Origin: Aquirufa beregesia
GTDB taxonomy: Bacteria; Bacteroidota; Bacteroidia; Cytophagales; Spirosomataceae
NCBI RefSeq assembly: GCF_011090385.1
Contig: NZ_SEWW01000005.1
Location: 88,275-152,274, forward strand
Direction of reading: 5' to 3'
DNA: 64,000 nt
Part shown: positions 36,166-45,209 of the stretch, piece by piece
Layout: each line of letters starts with the position of its first letter
Position numbering within the stretch: position 1 is the first letter of the stretch
Notes under the pieces: generated by a model
Database searches by the model: none
What the model saw: only the letters and a program-made list of their open reading frames with translations
Told to the model about the DNA's origin: nothing
Translations under genes and position numbers: made by a program

Positions 36166-36684
36166 ATGTTACATGCTATTTTATTGTTCACCGGGCTCTT
36201 TGGTGGACTCCATGCTCACTTTTTTGAATATTCCCTTCATTCAAACAAGCCTAAAAATGGTTTTCAGGCTAATCGTCCAATCCGTATTCAACAAAATGCC
36301 CAAGGGACTTATCATTTAAGTGCTGCCAAAGGTAAAGCCATAGGTCCAGATATTAAATTCATGCCGGAATACCAGGCTTTTGGTTGGTTTACTTCTAAAG
36401 ACCGGGTGGAATGGGAAGTGGAAATACAGAAAGCTGGAGATTATCAGGTGGACATCATCTATTCCGTGGATAATGCGGAGGCTGGGAAGGAATTTATTTT
36501 GACTAGCTCTACATCTCAATTAGTGGGAAAGGTGCTTCCAAGTGGAAACTGGGAAACATATCGAACATTAAAAGCAGGGAAGATCCACTTACCAGCAGGT
36601 ATACAGAAATTGGTGTTTAAATCCAAGACCCAATTTAAGGCGGGTGGAGCTATATTGGATTTAAGGGATATAGTCTTGAAATAA
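36166..36684 (+). CDS. Small secreted protein with carbohydrate-binding-like fold
   Basis: The 172-residue protein has a hydrophobic N terminus (MLHAILLFTGLFGGLHA) that can act as a signal peptide. The rest, with WEVEIQKAGDYQVDIIYSV and IHLPAGIQKLVFKSK, resembles the beta-sandwich domains (CBM6 or DUF5077-like) attached to secreted glycan enzymes in Bacteroidota. No catalytic motif is seen. It is a standalone domain; glycan binding is an inference. A hairpin terminator follows at 36705. Confidence 0.65.
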   Translation: MLHAILLFTGLFGGLHAHFFEYSLHSNKPKNGFQANRPIRIQQNAQGTYHLSAAKGKAIGPDIKFMPEYQAFGWFTSKDRVEWEVEIQKAGDYQVDIIYSVDNAEAGKEFILTSSTSQLVGKVLPSGNWETYRTLKAGKIHLPAGIQKLVFKSKTQFKAGGAILDLRDIVLK

Positions 36685-36704
36685 ATGCTTTTGAAAAGAC
36701 AAAA

Positions 36705-36736
36705 AAAACTGGCAAATGATAGCTGCCTGTTTTAAT
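36705..36736 (+). terminator. Hairpin terminator after the small secreted protein
   Basis: AAAACTGGCA (36705-36714) pairs with TGCCTGTTTT (36724-36733) with one mismatch, followed by a short T-rich stretch. Confidence 0.6.
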
Positions 36737-36863
36737 TGGGGCTTAAAATTAGTGAATATCTACCAACCATTTTCACGACAATTTTAATTGGAACTATGTC
36801 AAATGTATATCCGATTGGAGCTATTTCATTTTTATTTCCATGTCGGAAATTTGATTTGTTCTT

Positions 36864-36871
36864 TAAATTTG
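36864..36871 (+). promoter_or_regulatory. Candidate -7 box (TAAATTTG)
   Basis: TAAATTTG matches TAnnTTTG 66 bases before the SGNH hydrolase start. A TTTG is nine bases upstream, too close for a standard -33 box, so support is partial. Confidence 0.3.
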
Positions 36872-36936
36872 CCAAATTATTTGAGTAGAAGGAGCTATGA
36901 GTGCTTCTTTTCTTTCTAACCTATTGACATCAGACA

Positions 36937-37761
36937 ATGAAAAAGTTTATTATCCTCTTTGCTTTAGTATTATTCCAAAGTTCTTTTGCGCCCAAAGAAA
37001 CGACTTGGGTGGCCATTGGTGACTCGATTACCTATTTAAATGAACATCCAGATGAAACGGGAAATCGGATTACGAAGGGATATATGACAGGAGTGGTGGA
37101 GCATTTACCTCAGTTTCATTATGTCAATAAAGGATACAATGGCTGGACGGCTGTAAAAATTGCCACAGATATAGAGAAGCTGAATATTCCAGTAGCTGAT
37201 GTGTACTCCATTTTTTTAGGAACGAATGATTGGTGGGGCTCTAAGCCATTGGGAGCTTTGTCGGACTATGAAAATAATACAGGCGTAAGCACCGTTAATG
37301 GGGCATTTCGGGTGATTGTGAATAAGTTAAGAAGCCTAAATCCTCAGGCTAAAATAGTCTTGATTACACCGATGCAGCGGGTGGATTTTGTCTATATCAA
37401 TAATTTCAAGAACAATGCCTTTGGTTCTTATAAAGAAAAAAATGGCCAGAAATTAGAACAGTTTGCCGATGCGATTGTAGCGATGGCTAAGTTTGAAGGT
37501 ATTCCCGTGGTGGATTTATACCACAAGAAAGGGATGGATCATGCTCATTTGGTGCGTTTTAAATACCTAAAAGATCCGACTACTGGAAACTATAAGAAGT
37601 TTACTTACCCTGATTTTGTGGATGTGCCATTTAATCCAGCTACCGATGAATATCCTTATCCAGTGGAGGCTTCTCAAGTGACTTACGATGGCTTGCATCC
37701 AGCGGATAAGGGATATGAAATGATTACCAAAGAATTGGTTAAGGTTTTTAAAAAGTGGTAA
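36937..37761 (+). CDS. Secreted SGNH/GDSL hydrolase
   Basis: The 274-residue secreted esterase has a signal peptide (about 1-18) and the SGNH blocks: AIGDSITY (Ser), a Gly in KGYNGWTA, LGTNDWW (Asn), and the Asp/His dyad in YDGLHPADKGYE. Members deacetylate carbohydrates or hydrolyse esters. The substrate is unknown; its neighbours do not specify it. It converges on the thioesterase gene with a one-base gap. Confidence 0.9.
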   Translation: MKKFIILFALVLFQSSFAPKETTWVAIGDSITYLNEHPDETGNRITKGYMTGVVEHLPQFHYVNKGYNGWTAVKIATDIEKLNIPVADVYSIFLGTNDWWGSKPLGALSDYENNTGVSTVNGAFRVIVNKLRSLNPQAKIVLITPMQRVDFVYINNFKNNAFGSYKEKNGQKLEQFADAIVAMAKFEGIPVVDLYHKKGMDHAHLVRFKYLKDPTTGNYKKFTYPDFVDVPFNPATDEYPYPVEASQVTYDGLHPADKGYEMITKELVKVFKKW

Positions 37762-37762
37762 G

Positions 37763-38320
37763 CTAATTCGTTAAAAAGCATTTGTCGGTTTCCTGACATT
37801 CCGATTTTAATTCATGGAATTGCTGATCTTTTACAGCAGTTTTGAGCAGTTCTCTTTTTTCTAAGGAGAGTTTTCTGATGATTTTTCCTTTGCAAAATCG
37901 ACGAAGCTGTACTTCATTTTCTAAAATGATGCCAGGTACCGCGGTGAGCTTTCCTTCAGAATCTTTAGCTGCCATGGTGAAATAACAGGAATTGGTATGT
38001 CGCACTATCCCATCCGTAGGTTTGAAAGACTCCACGCGCATGCCAACAATCATTGTCGTTTTGCCCACATAAATGATGGAAGCTTTGATCGTGACTAATT
38101 CACCTACCTCTACCGCTTGTTTGAACTCGACACCTTCTACGGCTACAGTAACGCAATATTGCCCACTGTGTTTAGAAGCACATATAAAGGCGACTTTATC
38201 CATCAAGGAAAGCAAGATGCCACCGTGGATTTTCCCACCAAAATTGGCATAGGAAGGGATCATGAGTTCAGTATAAATGGTTTCTGAATCCAATACACTT
38301 TTCTGTAATTGATTAGGCAT
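37763..38320 (-). CDS. Acyl-CoA thioesterase, hotdog fold
   Basis: The 185-residue cytoplasmic protein has the hotdog motif NFGGKIHGGILLSLMDKVAF followed by the beta strands TVAVEGVEFKQAVEVGELVTI. This matches YciA/BACH-like acyl-CoA hydrolases. It extends about 50 residues past the usual core with a charged tail ending CQETDKCFLTN. It is one base downstream of the siroheme methyltransferase gene on the same strand and so is probably cotranscribed with it, without an evident pathway link. Confidence 0.88.
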   Translation of the reverse strand: MPNQLQKSVLDSETIYTELMIPSYANFGGKIHGGILLSLMDKVAFICASKHSGQYCVTVAVEGVEFKQAVEVGELVTIKASIIYVGKTTMIVGMRVESFKPTDGIVRHTNSCYFTMAAKDSEGKLTAVPGIILENEVQLRRFCKGKIIRKLSLEKRELLKTAVKDQQFHELKSECQETDKCFLTN

Positions 38321-38321
38321 G

Positions 38322-39083
38322 TTATAGCTGGTTAACTGTGGTTTGTATCAAGGAGGATAAATGAGGTTGGTGAAGTTTGACTACTTCCCCCACTATAATA
38401 ATGGCAGGGTTACTAATTCCTGCATTTTCTACTTTAAATTGAATATCTCGGGTGGTGCCAATCACCATTTTTTCATCGGGGCGAGTACCATTTTGAATGA
38501 TGGCAACGGGCGTTTTGCTTTTACCGCATTGTTGGAATATGTCCATTATAGCCTCTAATTTACTCATGGCCATGAGTATAATGACCGTGGCGGATGATTG
38601 AGCAGCCCAGAAAATATCTTGAGAAATTTCCCCATTGGCGGTGGTGCCTGTGGTGACCCAAAAGCTTTCATTGATACCCCGACAAGTTAATGGGATTCTT
38701 TGGGAAGCAGGTACCGCCAAGGCACTTGAAATGCCGGGAATAATGTCGACTTCCATACCAGCAGATTCAGCTGCTTCTATTTCTTCTTGAGCTCTACCAA
38801 AAACAAAGGGATCACCCCCTTTTAAGCGAACAATGCGTGAATACTGGTGAGAAAGTTCGATGATTCGGCCATTGATTTCTTGCTGAGACAAGGCATGACA
38901 GCCAAATATTTTTCCAACAAATTCCACATGGCATCCCTTGTTGGCATAGGACAATAAAGCTGGATTGGCCAATGCATCATAGAGAATAACATCCGCTTCT
39001 TGTAGAATTCTAACCGCTTTGAGGGTTACTAATTCAGGATCGCCGGGTCCAGCACCGACCAGAAATAATCGTTTAGTAGGCAT
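38322..39083 (-). CDS. cobA: Uroporphyrinogen-III C-methyltransferase for siroheme
   Basis: The 253-residue SAM-dependent enzyme methylates uroporphyrinogen III at C2 and C7 to precorrin-2. It has LVGAGPGDPELVTLKAVR at the N terminus, the RLKGGDPFVFGRAQEE loop and the VIPGISSALA segment. No dehydrogenase/ferrochelatase domain is fused, so those steps are encoded elsewhere. It is divergent from nirB, whose product needs siroheme, which fits a role in nitrite reduction. Confidence 0.94.
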   Translation of the reverse strand: MPTKRLFLVGAGPGDPELVTLKAVRILQEADVILYDALANPALLSYANKGCHVEFVGKIFGCHALSQQEINGRIIELSHQYSRIVRLKGGDPFVFGRAQEEIEAAESAGMEVDIIPGISSALAVPASQRIPLTCRGINESFWVTTGTTANGEISQDIFWAAQSSATVIILMAMSKLEAIMDIFQQCGKSKTPVAIIQNGTRPDEKMVIGTTRDIQFKVENAGISNPAIIIVGEVVKLHQPHLSSLIQTTVNQL

Positions 39084-39535
39084 GCTTGGTTTTGGGTATG
39101 TTCTTTGTTAAGTACAATTTATAAAGAGGAATATAATGTTCTTAATTATATATTTACTCACAAATCTAAGTAGGTGAGTTTAATTTTCATCTTTTTATTG
39201 TATATATTTTGTAAAATGATTAAAAATAAGTTTGAAAATAGATTCAAAATAAGGCAAAAACCGAAAAATCAACAAAAACAGGTTAAATATTTTCCAATAA
39301 TACTTGTTTTGTATTTTTTGATGGACAATATTTGCAACAGATTAAAAGCATTTATATAATAACGATTGTCCTTTTTTAGCATTTTAAGGAAATTTCAAAA
39401 TGTTCCAAAATAAAATAGCCGCTCAACTCACTATTTTATTTCTCATCAACAATGATTAATACTTGTCAAGATTAAATTGGAATAATTCAATTTATCTGAA
39501 TCAAATTTTATTACCACATTGTAAAATCAAGCATC
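39084..39535. other. Divergent control region of the nitrate locus
   Basis: The 452-bp, very AT-rich spacer separates cobA from nirB and must hold promoters for both arms of the nitrate assimilation locus. A 61-codon GTG-start frame within it is lysine- and phenylalanine-rich and looks spurious. I see no convincing operator or riboswitch. Confidence 0.6.
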
Positions 39536-42031
39536 ATGAAAATTATCATCATTGGCAATGGAATGGTTGGCTATAAGTTTTGCGAAAAGCTGATAGCAAA
39601 AAATCCACAGGACATAGAACTCGTCGTATTTGGAGAGGAAATTAGACCTGCCTATGACCGGGTTCACCTCAGTGAATTTTTCTCTGGAAAGACTGCCAAG
39701 GATTTAGAAATGGCTCCAGCTTCTTGGTATGAAGACCATGGGGTCAAACTTCATATAGGAGATCCCGTCATGCATGTAGATTGTCAAAATAGGACGGTTA
39801 CATCCCATGCTGGAATTACGGAATCCTATGATTACCTAGTTTTTGCAACAGGTTCATCGGCATTTGTTCCGCCCATTCCGGGTGTTGAAAAAGATGGGGT
39901 ATTTATCTACCGAACCATTGAAGATTTAGAAATGATGCGTGATTGGGCTCCAAAAGCTAAAAAAGGAGCGGTGATTGGAGGGGGGCTTTTAGGTTTAGAA
40001 GCGGCCAAGGCCATGATCGATTTGGGAGTTACAGACACCCACGTAATTGAATTTGCTCCTCGCTTAATGCCGAGACAAATAGATGAGACAGGATCCGCCA
40101 TTTTACAAGCTAAGTTAGAATCCATTGGCTTACATATTTTGACTTCAACCAATACCCTAGAAATTACAGGTTCAGATAAGATTAGCGGGATGCGCTTTCA
40201 GAATGACCAGCTCTTGGATGTGGACATGTTGGTGATATCTGCCGGGATTAAACCTCGGGATGAATTGGCCAAAAGTGCTGGTTTAGCCATAGGGGCAAGA
40301 GGGGGTATTTTGGTGGATTCGCAGATGCTAACTTCTGATCCTCATATTTTGGCCATCGGTGAATGTGCTCTTTATGAAGGAATGATTTATGGTTTAGTTG
40401 CTCCAGGCTATGAAATGGCTGAAGTGGCCATCGCTACTTTATTGGGTTCGGATAAACAGTTTACCGGATTTGACATGAGTACCAAATTGAAATTGATTGG
40501 TATCGATGTGGCAAGTTTTGGAGATCCTTTTTCCTCCGATGCGGAGGTTAGAAGTATCGTGTTAGAAGATCGAAATAAAGGAATATACAAACGTGTCAAT
40601 ATCAGTGCTGATGGAAAGATGCTACTAGGAGGTATTTTAATTGGTGATGCGGAACAATACAATATGTTACTGCAAACCTGTAAAAATCAGGTAGTACTAC
40701 CTCCTAATCCTGAAGATATCATTTTAGGTTCTCGAGGCGGCGAATCAGAAGGGGGTGCTGGTGTTCTTAGTTTACCAGATGATGCCATGATTTGTAGCTG
40801 TGAGGCAGTGAGCAAAGGAGATATTTGTTCCCATGTTATCAATGGAGCAGAAAACGTAGAGGCCATTAAAAAATGCACCAAAGCGGGAACAGGTTGTGGA
40901 GGTTGTGTTCCTATGGTCAAAGATCTTGTGAATCATACCTTGAAGTCGCAAGGTATCTACGTACGAAATGTCATTTGTGAGCATTTTGATTACTCTCGAC
41001 AAGAACTATTGGATTTAGTGCATTTGCACAATTTACGTTCTTATGATGAGGTACTTTCTGCCCATGGCCATGGCGATGGTTGTGAAGTGTGTAAGCCCTT
41101 AGTCGCTTCTCTGATTGCTAGTTTGTGGAATGAGATGATTTTAGATAAGGGAAATGATACAGCCCAAGACAGCAACGATCGTTTTTTGGCCAATATTCAA
41201 AAAGGAGGCACGTATTCCGTTGTACCTCGTATTCCTGGTGGAGAAATTACCCCAGACAAGCTCATTGTCATAGGGGAAGTGGCTAAGGAATATAATCTCT
41301 ATACTAAAATTACAGGTGGACAGCGCATCGATTTGTTTGGTGCTCACCTGACGGACCTACCGGCCATTTGGGAAAAACTAATCGAGGCTGGTTTTGAAAG
41401 TGGACATGCTTATGGAAAAGCCTTGCGCACGGTAAAAAGCTGTGTGGGTAGTACTTGGTGTCGATTTGGCCTACATGATTCTGTCAGCTTCGCCATTCAA
41501 ATTGAAGAAAGATATCGGGGAATAAGAGCCCCACATAAAATCAAAGGTGGGGTTTCAGGCTGTATACGTGAATGTGCAGAGGCCCAAAGTAAAGACTTTG
41601 GTATCATAGCCACTGAAAAAGGATGGAACCTACATGTATGTGGAAACGGTGGTTCCAAACCCCAGCATGCGCTATTGCTAGCCAGTGATATCGATTCAGA
41701 AACTTGCATTCGCTACATCGACCGCTTCTTGATGTTTTACATTAAAACAGCTGATCCTTTGACTCGCACCGCTACCTGGTTAAATAAATTGGAAGGAGGT
41801 ATCGACTACCTACGCAACGTGGTGGTGAATGATAGCCTGGGTTTAGCTGAGGAATTAGAAAGCGAAATGCAAAAATTGGTGGATAATTATGTCTGTGAGT
41901 GGAAAGCGGCAGTAGAGAATCCCGAGTTCAGAAAACGGTTCAGTCACTTTGTGAATGCGCCAGAAGAAAAAGACCCTACAATAGATTTTGAAGTTTTACG
42001 CGATCAAAAGAAGGCGAAAGCCTGGAATTAA
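39536..42031 (+). CDS. nirB: NAD(P)H-dependent assimilatory nitrite reductase, large subunit
   Basis: The 831-residue enzyme reduces nitrite to ammonia with six electrons. Its order is FAD/NAD(P) oxidoreductase (IIGNGMVGYKFCEKL at the N terminus, second Rossmann AVIGGGLLGLEAAKA), BFD-type [2Fe-2S] cluster (Cys420 on, CSCEAVSKGDICS and CGGC), then the ferredoxin-like and siroheme halves. The four Cys ligands of the 4Fe-4S/siroheme centre are present: C636/C642 (CVGSTWC) and C676/C680 (CIREC). It is full length. It begins the operon, 21 bases upstream of nirD. Confidence 0.97.
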   Translation: MKIIIIGNGMVGYKFCEKLIAKNPQDIELVVFGEEIRPAYDRVHLSEFFSGKTAKDLEMAPASWYEDHGVKLHIGDPVMHVDCQNRTVTSHAGITESYDYLVFATGSSAFVPPIPGVEKDGVFIYRTIEDLEMMRDWAPKAKKGAVIGGGLLGLEAAKAMIDLGVTDTHVIEFAPRLMPRQIDETGSAILQAKLESIGLHILTSTNTLEITGSDKISGMRFQNDQLLDVDMLVISAGIKPRDELAKSAGLAIGARGGILVDSQMLTSDPHILAIGECALYEGMIYGLVAPGYEMAEVAIATLLGSDKQFTGFDMSTKLKLIGIDVASFGDPFSSDAEVRSIVLEDRNKGIYKRVNISADGKMLLGGILIGDAEQYNMLLQTCKNQVVLPPNPEDIILGSRGGESEGGAGVLSLPDDAMICSCEAVSKGDICSHVINGAENVEAIKKCTKAGTGCGGCVPMVKDLVNHTLKSQGIYVRNVICEHFDYSRQELLDLVHLHNLRSYDEVLSAHGHGDGCEVCKPLVASLIASLWNEMILDKGNDTAQDSNDRFLANIQKGGTYSVVPRIPGGEITPDKLIVIGEVAKEYNLYTKITGGQRIDLFGAHLTDLPAIWEKLIEAGFESGHAYGKALRTVKSCVGSTWCRFGLHDSVSFAIQIEERYRGIRAPHKIKGGVSGCIRECAEAQSKDFGIIATEKGWNLHVCGNGGSKPQHALLLASDIDSETCIRYIDRFLMFYIKTADPLTRTATWLNKLEGGIDYLRNVVVNDSLGLAEELESEMQKLVDNYVCEWKAAVENPEFRKRFSHFVNAPEEKDPTIDFEVLRDQKKAKAWN

Positions 42032-42051
42032 ACAGCCTAAATAGTACAATT

Positions 42052-42408
42052 ATGGTAGAGACAATGAATAATACATGGTTCCTAGCTTGCCAAGTGCAAG
42101 ATGTTCCAGAAAATGGAGGTGTTTGTGTCAAAGTAAAAGATCAGCAAATTGCCTTGTTTCATTTTGCCCGTAGAGGGGAGTGGTATGCCACTCAAAATGA
42201 ATGTCCACATCGTCAACAGATGGCTCTTAGTCGGGGGATGATCGGCTCACAAGGGGAAGAACCCAAGGTGGCTTGCCCATTCCACAAGAAGACTTTTTCC
42301 CTTAAAACAGGCGCCTGTTTATCGGGAGATGTAGAAGCCATCAAGACCTATTCGGTCATGGTTAAAGATGAATCAGTGTACATTTTTTTGGAGAGCGATG
42401 AAATATAA
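42052..42408 (+). CDS. nirD: Nitrite reductase small subunit (Rieske-type)
   Basis: The 118-residue protein has a Rieske fold with the ligand pairs CPHR and CPFHKK, where a full [2Fe-2S] Rieske site (CxH...CxxH) appears intact; many NirD proteins have lost theirs. It partners NirB. An internal ATG four codons in (MNNTWFLA) is an alternative start. Its last 11 bases overlap the start of the next gene. Confidence 0.94.
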   Translation: MVETMNNTWFLACQVQDVPENGGVCVKVKDQQIALFHFARRGEWYATQNECPHRQQMALSRGMIGSQGEEPKVACPFHKKTFSLKTGACLSGDVEAIKTYSVMVKDESVYIFLESDEI

Positions 42409-43891
42409 ATTACTAATTCTTTTTTTCTGGATCAGTAGTCCCATCATGGCACAATTGTCATTTTCTGGGCAACTAAGAACTCGTACCGAGTATCGGGATG
42501 GAGTTGGAACTTTACGCATGAAATCCATGGATCCTGCCTTTTTTACTTCTCAAAGAACAAGGCTGACAGCCGCTTACAAAAGTAGTCGGGTACAGTTTCA
42601 GGCTACTCTTCAAGATGTACGTGTTTGGGGACAAGATGCTTCCACCATTTCTGCCAATGACGGAAGTAAGCTGGGTGTTCATGAGGCTTGGGCTGAAATT
42701 ACCCTGTTCAATAAGTCAGACAGCACCTTGGCTAAATGGGTAGATCATTTGGCTTTGAAAGTCGGTCGACAAGAACTGTTGTATGATGATTCTCGCTTAT
42801 TAGGAAATCTGGATTGGTTGCAACAAGCCCGTAGGCATGATGCTATAGTCCTAAAAATGTTGCATCATGGATGGCGTGCCGACCTAGGTTTGGCATTTAA
42901 TCAAAATACAGATGCCTTTCAGTACGATGGTACGTATTATACACCAGCCAATGTATTGCCTTATATCAAAGATAGTAAGGGAAATGTAGTGGCCAGTCCA
43001 ACAGGGATGATACCTACAGTCAATGCCCAAGGGTATTCCAGTAAATCAGGATCCTTGGCGGTATTAAATCCTCCAAGCACCAATGCGCTGGGTCAAAACT
43101 ATAAATCCTTGCAATTTTTATATGTTTCAAAAAGCTTCTCGTCCAGCAAACTGACGGGTCTAATCTTGAGTGATCAATTTGGGGCTTACACCTTAGACTC
43201 CACCCGAAATGTGGCTGGAAAAGATACAGGTTATGTGTTTGGAAGAAAGTATCATTCTTCCTTGAATCATGCTCGCTTTACCTATGGCCTAACTTTATCT
43301 ACTATGCTAGAAAAGTCAAAAAAAGTCCAGTTAAATGCGGGCTTTTTTTACCAATCTGGTCACGACAAAGAGGGATTGTTGTTAGATGCATTTACATCTA
43401 CACTGGCTGTAAGCATGCAGCATAAAAAAATGGCTTATACGCTGGGATGGGACTATGTCTCTGGAAATGATGCTTTTTCTAGTTCCCAATTGAATCACCG
43501 TTTTGATCCATTATATGGTACGCCTCATAAATTTTGGGGATACATGGATTATTTCTACGTAGCTACGGGATCACCTCTGGGTGGCTTATCCAATGTTTAT
43601 GCCAAAGCGAAATATATCTCCCAGAATAAGCGATTTAGTACAGGGTTTGACCTGCACTATTTTGCCTTAGCCAATCAACAAAAACAACTGGATGGAAAGC
43701 CATTGGATGCCTATTTAGGGATGGAGTTAGATTGGATCAGCACCTATACCCTAAATAAATCTAGTCAGTTGGAGTTGGGCTTATGTGCTCTTTCGGCTAG
43801 TGATTCCATGGAATATGCTAAATCCTTGACACCGGGATCGAGTTTAAAAAATGCCCATTGGGCCTATTTGCAATTAAATATCCTTTTATAA
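42398..43891 (+). CDS. Alginate-export-family outer-membrane beta-barrel, probable nitrate/nitrite porin
   Basis: The 497-residue protein starts with a signal peptide (about 1-19, ending PIMAQ). The frame opens further upstream within nirD, but the 42398 ATG gives the export signal. The barrel is typical of the alginate_export family: GQLRTRTEYRDG, LKVGRQELLYDDSRLLGNLDW and alternating aromatic strands. Lying between nirD and the nitrate transporter, it probably lets nitrate or nitrite cross the outer membrane; that role is inferred from position. Confidence 0.85.
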   Translation: MKYKLLILFFWISSPIMAQLSFSGQLRTRTEYRDGVGTLRMKSMDPAFFTSQRTRLTAAYKSSRVQFQATLQDVRVWGQDASTISANDGSKLGVHEAWAEITLFNKSDSTLAKWVDHLALKVGRQELLYDDSRLLGNLDWLQQARRHDAIVLKMLHHGWRADLGLAFNQNTDAFQYDGTYYTPANVLPYIKDSKGNVVASPTGMIPTVNAQGYSSKSGSLAVLNPPSTNALGQNYKSLQFLYVSKSFSSSKLTGLILSDQFGAYTLDSTRNVAGKDTGYVFGRKYHSSLNHARFTYGLTLSTMLEKSKKVQLNAGFFYQSGHDKEGLLLDAFTSTLAVSMQHKKMAYTLGWDYVSGNDAFSSSQLNHRFDPLYGTPHKFWGYMDYFYVATGSPLGGLSNVYAKAKYISQNKRFSTGFDLHYFALANQQKQLDGKPLDAYLGMELDWISTYTLNKSSQLELGLCALSASDSMEYAKSLTPGSSLKNAHWAYLQLNILL

Positions 43892-43911
43892 TCCACCTAA
43901 ATATTAATCTG

Positions 43912-45192
43912 ATGAATACGATCAAACCCCTCGAAAAATTACATGTCTTTTCATTCAAAGGCGTGCAAATGCGTACTTTTCACATTACCTGGTTGACATT
44001 TTTTGTTTGTTTCTTTGGCTGGTTTGGATTGGCTCCACTCATGCCAACCATCAAGGAAACCTTGCATTTGAGTAAATCTCAAATCGGCAATATCATCATC
44101 GCCTCTGTTTCAGGAACCATCATTGCTCGATTGTTAATAGGTCGTTTATGTGATACTTGGGGACCAAGAAAGACTTATACTGCTTTGCTTTTATTGGGTG
44201 CGATACCCGTTATGGGAGTAGGTTTGGCCAATAGTTATGAGACTTTCTTATTATTTCGCTTAGCCATTAGTATTATAGGAGCCTCGTTTGTGATTACTCA
44301 ATTTCATACGTCCATCATGTTTTCACCAGCTATTAAAGGAACCGCCAATGCCGTAGCAGGAGGTTGGGGAAATTTAGGAGGGGGGATAACCAACATGGTG
44401 ATGCCTATGATATTTTCAGCCATCGTAGCTTTTGGCTATGTCAAAGCAGACGCTTGGAGATATGCGATGATTTTTCCGGGAATCTTGATGTTAATCATGG
44501 CTTTCATTTATTACCGTTATACCAAAGACACGCCTTCAGGTAATTATGATGAAATAGAAAGAACAGCAGAGCAAAAAAGTAAAACAGACTATTCCGTGTT
44601 AAAGGATTGGAGAATTTGGGCACTATCCCTTGCATACGCTGTTTGTTTTGGAATGGAAATTACATTTGACAATGTGGCGGCACTTCATTTTGTACAGGAA
44701 TACGGCCTAAGTCAAAGTACTGCCGGTATCTGTGCTGGGGCCTTTGGCTTCATGAATATTTTTGCTCGTGCTTTAGGAGGGATTTTTGCAGATAAAGTAG
44801 GAAAAACCTATGGCATGCGTGGCAAAGGATTATTATTAGCCACGGTGTTATTATTGGAGGGACTAGGCTTAATCATGTTTGCCAATGCGGGTAATTTAAC
44901 GATGGCTATTTTATCCATGATTGGTTTTGCTCTTTTCTTAAAAATGGCCAATGGCGCCACGTATGCTATCACACCCTTTGTTAATGCCAAAAATGTAGGA
45001 TTAGTGAGTGGTATTGTAGGAGCAGGTGGAAACGTAGGAGGCATGTTGTTTGGTTTCTTATTCAAGAGCGAAAATATCACTTACATGCAAGCATTTGCTT
45101 ACATCGGACTAATCGTCATCGCTATTTCAGTCATCATTTTCATCACGCGTTTTTCTGAGCCTAAAAAGGCAATGGAACTTAATTTGGCATAA
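43912..45192 (+). CDS. NNP-family nitrate/nitrite MFS transporter (NarK/NasA type)
   Basis: The 426-residue inner-membrane protein has 12 predicted helices and both NNP nitrate signatures, AGGWGNLGGGITNMVMP and GAGGNVGGMLFGF, plus an MFS loop RLLIGRLCDTWGPRK. The start at 43912 follows the porin stop by 20 bases; the frame extends upstream but would overlap the porin gene. It imports nitrate for the reductase encoded just downstream. Confidence 0.95.
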   Translation: MNTIKPLEKLHVFSFKGVQMRTFHITWLTFFVCFFGWFGLAPLMPTIKETLHLSKSQIGNIIIASVSGTIIARLLIGRLCDTWGPRKTYTALLLLGAIPVMGVGLANSYETFLLFRLAISIIGASFVITQFHTSIMFSPAIKGTANAVAGGWGNLGGGITNMVMPMIFSAIVAFGYVKADAWRYAMIFPGILMLIMAFIYYRYTKDTPSGNYDEIERTAEQKSKTDYSVLKDWRIWALSLAYAVCFGMEITFDNVAALHFVQEYGLSQSTAGICAGAFGFMNIFARALGGIFADKVGKTYGMRGKGLLLATVLLLEGLGLIMFANAGNLTMAILSMIGFALFLKMANGATYAITPFVNAKNVGLVSGIVGAGGNVGGMLFGFLFKSENITYMQAFAYIGLIVIAISVIIFITRFSEPKKAMELNLA

Positions 45193-45209
45193 AATTTACC
45201 ACCTACCTC

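Noticed and set aside
36841-36936. Full promoter for the SGNH hydrolase
   Set aside because: Only the -7-like box fits; the TTTG upstream is nine bases away rather than about 20.
39174-39359. 61-codon plus-strand frame in the cobA-nirB spacer
   Set aside because: GTG start, lysine/phenylalanine/isoleucine-rich composition expected of random AT-rich DNA, and it occupies the promoter region.
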